Source: Weissella minor (GTDB taxonomy: Bacteria; Bacillota; Bacilli; Lactobacillales; Lactobacillaceae). From it: a DNA stretch of 64,000 nucleotides. A program made the position numbers and the translations under genes. Below, piece after piece: positions 44,060-53,580 of this stretch (position 1 is its first letter; the number at the start of each line of letters is the position of its first letter). Under the pieces are notes generated by a model, which was not told the DNA's origin, made no database searches, and saw only the letters and a program-made list of their open reading frames with translations. The stretch is taken from assembly GCF_001437425.1 (NCBI RefSeq), contig NZ_JQCD01000021.1, positions 98,757 through 162,756 of the forward strand, given 5' to 3'.

Positions 44060-44088
44060 TGGAAAAATTGGACTAGACCATCTATAAT
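44060..44088 (+). promoter_or_regulatory. nagA promoter with NagR-type operator
   Basis: TGGAAA (44060-44065), 17 bases, TATAAT (44083-44088). The spacer holds TGGACTAGACCA (44069-44080), one base off the perfect palindrome TGGTCTAGACCA known as the operator of NagR/DasR-type GntR regulators. The site covers the spacer, so the regulator encoded just downstream of nagA should block this promoter and be released by a GlcN-6-P/GlcNAc-6-P signal. Confidence 0.8.
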
Positions 44089-44132
44089 AGAAAGAGAACA
44101 AAGTTGTGATGCAGATTTGATAGGGGGAAATT

Positions 44133-45299
44133 ATGAGTAAAGTACTAATTCATGCGACAATTTACACCGGTAATCAGGATTTGCCAGTGATTGAAGATGG
44201 TTATATTCGCTTCAATAAGACCATTCAAGCAATGGGACCAATGGCAACATATCAGCCTGCCGCTGGAGATGAAGTTGAGCATGTCGAACAAAAAATCATT
44301 GTACCAGGATTTATTGACACACATACCCATGGTGCTTATGGGTTTGATACAATGGATGGTAATGTTGATGATTTGTTGAAGATGGTACAGGGACAATTAA
44401 GTGAAGGAATCACAACAATTTTCCCAACGACGATGACCCAATCAGTTGATAGCATCAGTCAAGCCATGGTTGCGATTAATGAGGCCGCTCAAAAAGAACC
44501 AGCGATTAAAGGGGTTCATTTGGAAGGTCCATTTGTAAATCCACATTATAAAGGTGCTCAACCAGAACAATACATGATTGCGCCATCTGTTGAATTGGTT
44601 CAAAAATGGAATGAATTATCAGGTAATCGCGTACGCTTGATTACGTATGCCCCTGAACGAGCTGAAAATTTGACTGAATTTGAAGATTATTTATTGCAAA
44701 ATAATATCCAAGGATCAATTGGTCATTCAGATGCAACCCGTGAATTCTTAAAAGACCAAGTTAGAGCAAGTCGTGTCACCCATTTGTATAACGCACAACG
44801 TCCCATGCACCATCGTGAGGCTGGCGTAACTGGACATGCAATGCTCGAACAAAATATTCATGGTGAATTGATCGTTGATGGTTACCATGTGGCGCCAGAT
44901 ATGGTTAAATTAGCTTATCAAGTAAAATCAGCTAAGCGGATTGACTTAATTACAGACTCAATGCGTGCTAAAGGTTTGGGTGATGGTGAATCTGAACTTG
45001 GTGGACAAAAAGTTTGGGTTAAAGACAAACAAGCCCGCCTTGAAAATGGAGCGCTTGCTGGTTCTGTGCTTGAATTTGATGATGCCTTCCGTAATGTGAT
45101 GAACTTTACGGGTGCTAGCATTGAAGAAGCCGTTCAAATGGCTTCTGTCAACCAAGCCGAAGCGTTTGGATTGACGCAAAAGGGAACTTTAGAAGTTGGG
45201 AAAGATGCTGACTTAAATGTCTTTACCCATGATTTAAATCAATTGACAGATACTTATAGTGTTGGACGTCACTTTACGAAAGCTGATGCTCCAAAGTAG
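44133..45299 (+). CDS. nagA: N-acetylglucosamine-6-phosphate deacetylase
   Basis: Amidohydrolase that deacetylates GlcNAc-6-P for reuse or catabolism, 388 aa. Metal site: DTHTHGAYGFD (HxH at residues 64-66), GVHLEGPFVNP with the catalytic glutamate, GHSDATREF and THLYNAQRP with histidine ligands, and LITDSMRAKGLGDG with the catalytic aspartate. ATG follows GGGGGAAAT. It is the first gene of nagA-nagR under a promoter with an operator-like palindrome. Confidence 0.95.
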   Translation: MSKVLIHATIYTGNQDLPVIEDGYIRFNKTIQAMGPMATYQPAAGDEVEHVEQKIIVPGFIDTHTHGAYGFDTMDGNVDDLLKMVQGQLSEGITTIFPTTMTQSVDSISQAMVAINEAAQKEPAIKGVHLEGPFVNPHYKGAQPEQYMIAPSVELVQKWNELSGNRVRLITYAPERAENLTEFEDYLLQNNIQGSIGHSDATREFLKDQVRASRVTHLYNAQRPMHHREAGVTGHAMLEQNIHGELIVDGYHVAPDMVKLAYQVKSAKRIDLITDSMRAKGLGDGESELGGQKVWVKDKQARLENGALAGSVLEFDDAFRNVMNFTGASIEEAVQMASVNQAEAFGLTQKGTLEVGKDADLNVFTHDLNQLTDTYSVGRHFTKADAPK

Positions 45300-45307
45300 G
45301 AGGAAAC

Positions 45308-46009
45308 ATGAAGGCGCCAGTATATATTAAAATTCACGATGAAATTCGCGAAGCAATTGATGCCGGTCGCTGGAAGCCTGGAGATAAGATTCCAGCTGAA
45401 CGTGAATTGGCCGAACAATTTGATGTTTCGCGTATGACTTTACGCCAGGCAATTATGTTGTTAGTGGATGAAGGTGTGCTTGATCGACGTGTTGGTTCAG
45501 GAACTTTTGTATCTGAGCCTAAGGTGCAAGAACAATTAAATGGGGTCGTGTCATTTACTGAAATGATGGCAGCGTCAGGTAAAACGGCAACATCAAAGAC
45601 CGTCAGTTATCATTTGAGCTCGGCCTCAACGTCAGAACAAAAGCGTTTGAACTTAGACGCAGGGCAGCAAGTTTTACGGATGGAACGTGTCCGTTACGGG
45701 GATGGCGAGCCAATTGCCTATGAGGTTGCGTCGATTCCAGCTGAACTCGTTGAAGGTCTGCAACGTGAGACTTTGTCGAATTCACTTTATAAAACATTGT
45801 TAGAAGAACGTGGTTTACGTGTGTCGCACGCGCAGCAAACGGTTACAGCAGCAGCTGTTACTGAGCGAGTGGCTGATTTATTGCAAATCAAGCGTAATGA
45901 TCCAGTCCTTGTTTTGCGTCAAATTACTTTTGACCAAAAGCAAGAGCCGTTTGAATATGTGCGGACACAATATGTGGGATCACGTTTCGAATTCTACCTC
46001 GATCGTTAA
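45308..46009 (+). CDS. nagR: GntR family regulator NagR (YvoA-like)
   Basis: 233 aa. N-terminal GntR winged helix (IHDEIREAIDAGRWKPGDKIPAERELAEQFDVSRMTLRQAIMLLVDEGVL, residues 9-57 or so) followed by a UTRA effector domain (RMERVRYGDGEPIAYEVASIPAEL...). This is the HutC/YvoA subgroup that senses amino-sugar phosphates. GGAGGAA precedes the ATG, 8 bases after nagA. Operator candidate: 44069-44080. Confidence 0.9.
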   Translation: MKAPVYIKIHDEIREAIDAGRWKPGDKIPAERELAEQFDVSRMTLRQAIMLLVDEGVLDRRVGSGTFVSEPKVQEQLNGVVSFTEMMAASGKTATSKTVSYHLSSASTSEQKRLNLDAGQQVLRMERVRYGDGEPIAYEVASIPAELVEGLQRETLSNSLYKTLLEERGLRVSHAQQTVTAAAVTERVADLLQIKRNDPVLVLRQITFDQKQEPFEYVRTQYVGSRFEFYLDR

Positions 46010-46017
46010 ACTCAACG

Positions 46018-46066
46018 AAAAGATTGCCATTAGCAGAGAAATTTCTTGCTTATAGCAGTCTTTTTT
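46018..46066 (+). terminator. probable terminator after nagR
   Basis: AAAAGATTGC (46018-46027) pairs with GCAGTCTTTT (46055-46064) with a G-U, and the interior GCAGAGAAATTTCTTGC folds further. It overlaps the rpsD -35 region. Confidence 0.6.
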
Positions 46067-46074
46067 GTTATTAT
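46046..46074 (+). promoter_or_regulatory. rpsD promoter
   Basis: TTGCTT (46046-46051), 17-base spacer, TATTAT (46069-46074). Confidence 0.65.
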
Positions 46075-46081
46075 TAAAACA

Positions 46082-46250
46082 CTGTTGAAAACTGCAGCGG
46101 ATTAACCGCAGCTCGTCAACAATTTGCCGACCTACCGTTGAGTAGAGAACATTACTAGTAGCCGCGCTGCAGTGGTGAAGGTGTGGGCAAATTGCCGAAT
46201 GTGAGTTAATTCTCTAGAATTCAACAAAAATTAAAATTCTGGAGGACATT
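46082..46250 (+). ncRNA. structured 5' leader of rpsD (likely S4 autoregulatory leader)
   Basis: Leader of about 170 bases with several pairings. TGTTGA (46083-46088) with TCAACA (46116-46121) encloses GCGG/CCGC. AATTTGCC (46121-46128) pairs with GGCAAATT (46176-46183) around a 47-base interior. Near the SD, AATTC (46208-46212) can pair with GAATT (46217-46221), while the overlapping AGAATT (46216-46221) can instead pair with AATTCT (46235-46240), next to GGAGG. These are mutually exclusive. Autoregulation by S4 is known from Firmicutes; I infer it here and cannot match it to a defined RNA family. Confidence 0.6.
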
Positions 46251-46254
46251 TAAT

Positions 46255-46866
46255 ATGTCACGTTATACTGGTCCTAAGTACCGTTTGTCACGTCGTCTAG
46301 GCGTTTCATTGTCAGGTACAGGAAAAGAACTTGCTCGTCGTAGCTATGCACCTGGTGATCACGGTCAAGGCCGTCGTTCAAAGCCATCTGACTATGGTCT
46401 ACAATTGGCTGAAAAGCAAAAGGTTCGTTTTACTTACGGATTGACTGAAAAGCAATTCCACAACTTGTTCAACAAGGCCGGACGTATCCGTAAGGGTACT
46501 CACGGTGATAACTTCATGATCTTGTTGGAACGTCGTTTGGACAACATTGTTTACCGTTTGGGATTGGCTTCAACTCGCCAACAAGCGCGTCAACTTGTAA
46601 ACCACGGTCACATTTTGGTTGATGGTAAGCGTGTGGATATTCCTTCATACGAAGTTGCTGTTGGACAAGAAATCACTGTTCGTGAAAAGTCACAAAACAA
46701 CGTTTACATCCAAGCTTCATTGGATGGTCAAGCTGGTACTTTGCCATTCGTTGAATTCAATCGCGATGAAATGAAGGGATCACTTGTTCGTTTCCCTGAA
46801 CGTTCAGAATTGGATCACGATTACAACGAATCACTAATCGTTGAATACTACAACCGTTTGGGATAA
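46255..46866 (+). CDS. rpsD: 30S ribosomal protein S4
   Basis: 203 aa, binds 16S rRNA early in 30S assembly. [14 protein letters not shown] start, S4 domain [40 protein letters not shown]. The zinc-type cysteines found in some bacterial S4 proteins are absent (cysteine-free form). GGAGG precedes the ATG. Structured leader upstream; terminator downstream. Confidence 0.98.
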   Translation: MSRYTGPKYRLSRRLGVSLSGTGKELARRSYAPGDHGQGRRSKPSDYGLQLAEKQKVRFTYGLTEKQFHNLFNKAGRIRKGTHGDNFMILLERRLDNIVYRLGLASTRQQARQLVNHGHILVDGKRVDIPSYEVAVGQEITVREKSQNNVYIQASLDGQAGTLPFVEFNRDEMKGSLVRFPERSELDHDYNESLIVEYYNRLG

Positions 46867-46896
46867 TTTTAAAATTTATCGTTTTAGCGGTTTACA

Positions 46897-46929
46897 AAAA
46901 AAGCATGACAGAAATGTCATGCTTTTTTT
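46897..46929 (+). terminator. intrinsic terminator after rpsD
   Basis: Stem AAAAGCATGACA/TGTCATGCTTTT, loop GAAA, T run. Confidence 0.93.
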
Positions 46930-47118
46930 GTTGTCTATGATGCAGTGACATCTGTAACAGGTTTGCAATCAATTAAAAAAAAGTAAAGAACCCCAAGTAA
47001 AGCTAAAAACCTTGATAAAATTCCCCATTTAATGAAAGAGCATGATAGGCTATAAATAATTATAAATCTGGGATAAAAGGAGTTTGGTAATTGAAGGCAA
47101 TTGCCAGGATGATGTGTA

Positions 47119-48873
47119 ATGAATCAAATTGGACATATTGTAATCGGTCTAATTGTCGTCTCTGCTGCGATTTACCTCATTATCTTTATTTCACAACGGT
47201 TAACTGCGCGTAAGGTTGCTAAATTAAAGCAAGAAAAAAACGAATTGATGGAAATTCCAATGCGCGATCGCATTGTTGAAGGACGTCAATTGAGTTTAAC
47301 GGGCCAGTCGTTACAACAATTTGAAATTTTAGAGCGAAAATATGAGCAGTTAGAAAAACATGGTTTTGATGACATTGAAGAACAAGCGAATCAAGTATTG
47401 TATGACTCGCAAGGGATTAACTTTGTTAAAGCCGCTCAGTCGTTAAAGCAACTACAGCAACAAGTGCGAGATGCTAAAACAACGATTGATATTGTTAATC
47501 AAGGGTTAGACGACCTCAAACAATTAGATACAGCGCATAAGCAAGCTGTTAAAGATTTGGAAAGCGAATACCAAAACTTACGAAAAATTTTGTTGTCAGA
47601 AAGTTTTCAATTCGGACCAGCGATTGATAAATTGGAAGATGTGCTTAGTTCACTAGAAGATGATTTTGCTGAATTTGCACGTTTAACTGAACGTGGTGAT
47701 CATGCAGCGGCAGCAGATATTTATGAATCATTAGGGATGGAAACGACACAACTGGAACAACGCATTGATCAAATTCCGGATTTGTTTGAAACATTGGATA
47801 CAACCATTCATGAGCAATTGATTGAATTGAATGCAACTTATAATCGATTAAATGATGATGGATTTAAATTCGATCGGGATATTGCTGCGGAGTTGGATGG
47901 GCTAGAGCAGGAACGCCAAGAGGCTTTGCAGGCGCTTGCTGATTTAACTTTGAAAAAAGTGTCAGAACAAATCGATGTCCTACGTGAAAAAATTGAAAAT
48001 CTATATGCAACTTTAGAAACTGAAATGCATGCATCTCAGACGGTTGCACAAAACAGTCAGGAATTAACTGAAGGTCTACGTCAAAATAAATTGCTCAATC
48101 ATGATTTAAATATTGAATTAGACCGTTTGACACAAGATTATATTTTTGCAAAAGATGAAGATGGGCAAGTTCGAAGCTGGCACTTACAATTGTCAAATGT
48201 TGAACGTGGCTTGAATGATCTACATGATGCGATTGAGCAAAATGCAGTCGTTTTCTCACAGGTCATTGAACCACAAGATGAGATGCGTGAAGAGTTAGTG
48301 CGCATTGAAACGGAACAACAAGACTTGTGGCAAGAATTTGCTGAACTACCAGTTCGTCATCAACACCTTAAGAGTCGCTTGATTTATTTGAAGAATAAAA
48401 TGCGTCAAATTCAACGTCGGGTTGAGCGTCAAGGCCTTAGTGGTTTATCTGCTAAATATCAATCTGATTTCTATACCGTGTCAGATGAGCTTGGGCGTTC
48501 TGAACAACAATTAGATGCACCACGAGTAAATGTTGACGATGTTGAGCGACAATTGGCCATTGTGAATACTGATTTAGATTCACTTAATGAAGATACTGAA
48601 CAAATGCTTGAAGCAGCAGCCGTAACAGAGCGATTGGTGCGTAAAGCGCAAAATTATCCAGATGATCCACAGATTGTAGAAGCGACGCAACAAGCGCGTT
48701 ATTACTATGAGAATGAGTTTGATTATAATCAAGCAATGACGATTTTAGGTGATGCCTTAGATGCGGTTGAGCCAGGAATCCAAGAGCGGACAACGCAAAC
48801 GTATCGCCAAGAACAAACGGCGTTACAAGAAGAATTTGCGGAGAAAGATTTAAAGGGTCAATCATCATTTTAA
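47119..48873 (+). CDS. ezrA: septation ring formation regulator EzrA
   Basis: Negative regulator of FtsZ ring assembly, 584 aa. One N-terminal transmembrane helix (about residues 5-26), then an entirely helical coiled-coil cytoplasmic part rich in Glu, Gln and Leu, the spectrin-like layout of EzrA. The C-terminal FDYNQAMTILGDALDAVEPG resembles the EzrA QNR patch region. Only a weak SD (GGATGATG) is seen before ATG 47119. About 250 bases precede it without other genes. Confidence 0.88.
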   Translation: MNQIGHIVIGLIVVSAAIYLIIFISQRLTARKVAKLKQEKNELMEIPMRDRIVEGRQLSLTGQSLQQFEILERKYEQLEKHGFDDIEEQANQVLYDSQGINFVKAAQSLKQLQQQVRDAKTTIDIVNQGLDDLKQLDTAHKQAVKDLESEYQNLRKILLSESFQFGPAIDKLEDVLSSLEDDFAEFARLTERGDHAAAADIYESLGMETTQLEQRIDQIPDLFETLDTTIHEQLIELNATYNRLNDDGFKFDRDIAAELDGLEQERQEALQALADLTLKKVSEQIDVLREKIENLYATLETEMHASQTVAQNSQELTEGLRQNKLLNHDLNIELDRLTQDYIFAKDEDGQVRSWHLQLSNVERGLNDLHDAIEQNAVVFSQVIEPQDEMREELVRIETEQQDLWQEFAELPVRHQHLKSRLIYLKNKMRQIQRRVERQGLSGLSAKYQSDFYTVSDELGRSEQQLDAPRVNVDDVERQLAIVNTDLDSLNEDTEQMLEAAAVTERLVRKAQNYPDDPQIVEATQQARYYYENEFDYNQAMTILGDALDAVEPGIQERTTQTYRQEQTALQEEFAEKDLKGQSSF

Positions 48874-48875
48874 AA

Positions 48876-48904
48876 AACACACTTCTATTGGAAGTGTGTT
48901 TTTT
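48876..48904 (+). terminator. intrinsic terminator after ezrA
   Basis: Perfect 10-bp stem AACACACTTC/GAAGTGTGTT, loop TATTG, T run. Confidence 0.92.
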
Positions 48905-48931
48905 AATGGCGTATCTCTAGCCATGCAAATA

Positions 48932-48971
48932 GCCCCCAAAGACCGGTTTGTGGTCCTTGGGGGCGTTTTTA
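48932..48971. terminator. second, GC-rich terminator between ezrA and the purine permease gene
   Basis: Arms 48932-48944 and 48952-48964 form a 13-position stem with 12 pairs. T run on the plus side; the minus side is only mildly T-rich. It probably backs up the ezrA terminator and may also stop the convergent permease gene. Confidence 0.8.
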
Positions 48972-48979
48972 TTTAGATT

Positions 48980-50287
48980 TTAATGCATTGTTAGATATAA
49001 GAATAGTAAGAAGATGATTGCTAAGACGTACATCAGTGGTTGTACTTGTTTAGCACGCTTAGTGGCCATCATGGTAATTGGATAAACGATGAAACCTAAT
49101 GCAATTCCATCTGAGATTGAATAGGTAAGGGGCATACCGATGATAATCAAGAAGGCAGGCGCGGCAATGGCGAAATCATCCCAATTAATATCACGTAAGT
49201 TTGATGCCATTAATACACCAACAACAATCAAAGCCGGAGCTGTCACTTCAGGTGTCACCACTGTTAGAAGCGGTGAGAAAAGAAGTGCGAAGATGAAGAG
49301 GACTCCGGTAGTAACGGCTGAGATTCCACTACGACCTCCAACGGCCATTCCAGCGGATGATTCAACATAGGCTGATGTAGGTGATGTTCCAAGTACCGCA
49401 CCAGTCGTCATACCAATGGCATCGGCCATCAAAGCACTACCGGCACGTGGCATCTTGTTGTCTTTCATAAATCCAGCTTGAGTTGCCAAACCAATCATGG
49501 TTCCGGCGGTATCAAAGAAAGTAACAATCAAGAATGTTAGTACAACAATCCAAAGTTGCAATGAATTGATATCGCCCAAATGGGCAATCGCAACACCAAA
49601 AGTTGGCTCGAGCGAAGGTGCAGTTGAAATAAGTTGGTGGGGCATGTCAATTAAGCCAAATACCATTCCAACAATAGTTGTTAAGATCATACCGATAAAA
49701 ATAGCAGCGGGTGTTTTACGTGCCATTAGGACAAACGTTACAATCACACCAAAGATTGCCAAAAGGGTTGTTGGAGCACCAAGACTACCAATACCAACTA
49801 AGGTTGCATCGTTTTTAGCGATGATACCGGCATTAACCAAACCAAGAAAAGCGATAAACATACCAATTCCAGCGGCAATCGCAATTTTTAAATCTTCGGG
49901 AATCATATCAATGATAATTTCACGAATTTTGAATAGGCTAAGCAATAAGAAAATTAAAGCGGCAACCAGAACACCAGCGATGGCTGTTTCCCAAGGGATG
50001 CCCATCCCGATGACAACTGAGTAGGCAAAGAAAGCATTAACACCTAGGCCAGGGGCAATCCCGATGGGATAGCGGGCAACCACCCCCATGAAGATTGTGG
50101 CGATGGCACTAGCTAACGCAGTGGCCGTGAAAACGGCGCCTTTGTCCATACCAGCAGCTCCCAACACAGTGGGGTTTAAGAACAAAATATACGCCATTGA
50201 GACGAACGTTGTTAATCCGGCAACGATTTCGGTTCTAAAGTTCGTGTTTAACTCTTTAAACTGAAAGTATTCGCGAATGTTATCCAT
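48980..50287 (-). CDS. NCS2 family purine permease (PbuG/PbuO-like)
   Basis: 435 aa, about 12-14 hydrophobic segments. Start YFQFKELNTNFRTEIVAGLTTFVSMAYILFLNPTVLG and the AzgA-type motifs GIAPGLGVNAFFAYSVV and TSPTSAYVESSAGMAVGGRSG define the guanine/hypoxanthine/adenine permease group. ATG after GGAGGATAT on the minus strand. It is divergent from purA-hpt, with PurR-box-like sites in the 267-base gap between them, so shared purine control is likely. Exact base is unknown. Confidence 0.9.
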   Translation of the reverse strand: MDNIREYFQFKELNTNFRTEIVAGLTTFVSMAYILFLNPTVLGAAGMDKGAVFTATALASAIATIFMGVVARYPIGIAPGLGVNAFFAYSVVIGMGIPWETAIAGVLVAALIFLLLSLFKIREIIIDMIPEDLKIAIAAGIGMFIAFLGLVNAGIIAKNDATLVGIGSLGAPTTLLAIFGVIVTFVLMARKTPAAIFIGMILTTIVGMVFGLIDMPHQLISTAPSLEPTFGVAIAHLGDINSLQLWIVVLTFLIVTFFDTAGTMIGLATQAGFMKDNKMPRAGSALMADAIGMTTGAVLGTSPTSAYVESSAGMAVGGRSGISAVTTGVLFIFALLFSPLLTVVTPEVTAPALIVVGVLMASNLRDINWDDFAIAAPAFLIIIGMPLTYSISDGIALGFIVYPITMMATKRAKQVQPLMYVLAIIFLLFLYLTMH

Positions 50288-50362
50288 TATATCCTCCGAA
50301 AATGTATCTATTAAATTCGTAACAGAAACATAGTTTAAGCTTAAACGAGATATAAGTCAACT

Positions 50363-50377
50363 AAAACACGAACTTTA
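50363..50377. promoter_or_regulatory. PurR-box-like site 1
   Basis: AAAACACGAACTTTA resembles the PurBox AWWWCCGAACWWT with one mismatch (A for C). It lies nearer the permease gene. Confidence 0.45.
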
Positions 50378-50431
50378 TCTATTAAAAAATACCAAAACAT
50401 CGCAATTACACCAACATTAGTGATGTTGTGC

Positions 50432-50460
50432 TTGAAAGTGATATTGTTTGTTGTTAAAAT
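50432..50460 (+). promoter_or_regulatory. purA promoter
   Basis: TTGAAA (50432-50437), 17 bases, TAAAAT (50455-50460). A CAACAT/ATGTTG hairpin lies just upstream (about 50412-50428). Confidence 0.7.
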
Positions 50461-50482
50461 AGAAATATACGGGTAATGGAAT

Positions 50483-50500
50483 TTAATGTTCGTTTTTCAT
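50483..50500. promoter_or_regulatory. PurR-box-like site 2, in the purA leader
   Basis: TTAATGTTCGTTTTTCAT, the inverse complement of ATGAAAAACGAACATTAA, resembles the PurBox with one mismatch. It is opposite in orientation to site 1 and about 105 bases away. Confidence 0.45.
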
Positions 50501-50542
50501 TATTCAAATTGAGAAGTTAATGCATATGCAAGTCAGAAATGA

Positions 50543-51850
<1,308 letters not shown>

Positions 51851-51853
51851 TGC

Positions 51854-52393
51854 ATGAAGTATAATTTGCAACGAACAATTTTAACTCCTGAAGATATTCA
51901 AGCAATGGTCGCACGTGTGGCAGATGAAATTAATACGGCAACTGCTGGCGAGGAACTCGTGGTTGTTGGTGTGATGAAGGGTGCTTACATTTGGATGGCC
52001 GACTTGTTGCGGGCTATGGGCCGACACGATGATGTGTTAATGGATTATATTGATGTTTCTAGTTATGTTGGTGATAGTTCATCCGGACATATTACGATTC
52101 AACGTGATCTGAAAACAGATTTAGCTGGGAAGAATGTCTTGATTTTAGATGAAGTGGTTGATACTGGTCTAACTTTACGTTATCTAAAGGCAGATTTCGA
52201 ACATCGTGGGGCTAAAAACGTGTTAATTGCGGTCGCGACAGATAAGCGTCCAGAAGGTTATATGGGTGGCGTTGAAGTTGATTTTGTTGGCGCGAAAGTA
52301 CCTAATGAATTTTTGGTCGGTTACGGAATGGATTATAATGAAAAATTCCGAAGTATGGACTCAGTTAAAGTATTGGAATTAATTGAAGACTAA
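51854..52393 (+). CDS. hpt: hypoxanthine phosphoribosyltransferase
   Basis: Purine salvage enzyme making IMP or GMP, 179 aa. PRPP-binding motif NVLILDEVVDTGLTLRYL (about residues 94-111), GVMKGAYIWMADL at the N-terminal side, and KVPNEFLVGYGMDYNEKFR near the C-terminus. Directly behind purA and opposite the purine permease, so uptake, salvage and AMP synthesis are clustered. Confidence 0.95.
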   Translation: MKYNLQRTILTPEDIQAMVARVADEINTATAGEELVVVGVMKGAYIWMADLLRAMGRHDDVLMDYIDVSSYVGDSSSGHITIQRDLKTDLAGKNVLILDEVVDTGLTLRYLKADFEHRGAKNVLIAVATDKRPEGYMGGVEVDFVGAKVPNEFLVGYGMDYNEKFRSMDSVKVLELIED

Positions 52394-52396
52394 AGA

Positions 52397-52428
52397 AAAA
52401 AGGATTCTCGATTGAGAATCCTTTTTTT
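52397..52428. terminator. bidirectional terminator between hpt and the membrane protein
   Basis: 8-bp stem GGATTCTC/GAGAATCC extended by A/T pairs, loop GATT. The stop codon of the minus-strand gene lies inside the T run. Confidence 0.88.
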
Positions 52429-53380
52429 AGCGTTGTTGTAAGAAAATCACCAGGACAGTAATCATTTCAAGGAATGATAAAATCCCCATGCGATACTTAA
52501 GCTTTAAGTCAAAATTGATAAGCACCATCCAAGTGAAGATGATCAAGATGACTGCGGATAGTGTCCATAGATTCCATGGAAGACTTAAGACAACTAAGAG
52601 TAAGACAATTCCAAAGATTAACCCGGTGACACGTTTTTCTGTACCATAAGGAATGAAAATACTGCTCATATAGTACAAATAACTTAAGAAAAGTGGCACT
52701 AGACTTAAAATAAATGGTGGTGTCAAAAATGTGTTTTGTTGATAAAAAATGACAACCGGCAATGAGAGTGTCGATAAGCCTGAATATAAAATCAGTCCTA
52801 AAATATTTTTTAAGTTTAGCCAAGGAATATTAATCAAAAATAGACTAACTGGGAGTAGCGCCAGTAAGATGACTTGTTGTCCCGTCATTTCTTGATATAA
52901 GAAATAGATAAAGCCGATCGGAATTAAAATGAAAATGTAATTAAGTCGGACCGTGATCCCTTGGGCGAAAGTGAAATAAGTTGCAATTGCTAAGAGAACA
53001 CTGTAGGTAACAAGGAGTGGGCTTTGTTGTAAAGGCCCACCAACCAGTTGTTTGGAATAAATAAAAGGATAAATCCACCAAATAGCCAATTGTGAGAGGG
53101 TTGAAATGACAAGTAAAATCCAAAAAATCTTATCCCGGTAAATGCTTTTTTGGACACGCATGGGCGTGTTCTTGTGATGCGTTTGTGGTTGCGCCTCTTC
53201 AGTCTTTTTTGTTTTAGGCGGCTTTTTGACACTATGGGTCGTTTTAGTCGTTTGCTTCTTTTCTTTCTTTTCTTTCTTAGTCTGTGTTGGCGCCTTTTTA
53301 TCGTTAGTTTGTGCTGTGGTTTCTTGCGGGTCATCTAATTGGCCCAATCGTTTTAAGCGGTCTGCATATTCTTTGTCCAT
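52427..53380 (-). CDS. membrane protein with Lys-rich cytoplasmic N-terminus, function unknown
   Basis: 317 aa. Residues 1 to about 80 are soluble and extremely rich in Lys, Thr and Gln (KKEKKEKKQTTKTTHSVKK), then about nine hydrophobic segments run to the C-terminus. No transporter motif or enzyme signature is visible. The basic tail may bind nucleic acid or the membrane surface. GGGTCTCTTT lies just upstream on the minus strand; the SD is GAAAGGGTC. I do not recognise the family. Single gene, convergent with hpt. Confidence 0.65.
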   Translation of the reverse strand: MDKEYADRLKRLGQLDDPQETTAQTNDKKAPTQTKKEKKEKKQTTKTTHSVKKPPKTKKTEEAQPQTHHKNTPMRVQKSIYRDKIFWILLVISTLSQLAIWWIYPFIYSKQLVGGPLQQSPLLVTYSVLLAIATYFTFAQGITVRLNYIFILIPIGFIYFLYQEMTGQQVILLALLPVSLFLINIPWLNLKNILGLILYSGLSTLSLPVVIFYQQNTFLTPPFILSLVPLFLSYLYYMSSIFIPYGTEKRVTGLIFGIVLLLVVLSLPWNLWTLSAVILIIFTWMVLINFDLKLKYRMGILSFLEMITVLVIFLQQR

Positions 53381-53580
53381 AAAGAGACCCTTTCCATATA
53401 TTTTTAGTATAAATTATAATTTAGTCACAAACTTAATTTTAACATAAAGTCATGGGAATACTGTGAATAAGTCTTGAAAAAACTGGCATTCTTGGCAGGA
53501 GACGTTTAAAATGGGAATGGTTTACTGATATTTAGAAAGAATAGCAAAAAGATAAAGAAAAATGAATAAAGGAGGCTTTC

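Noticed and set aside
49497..50024. 175-codon plus-strand frame opposite the purine permease
   Set aside because: It is antisense to a clear membrane protein, Ile/Lys/Pro-rich, and has no ribosome site.
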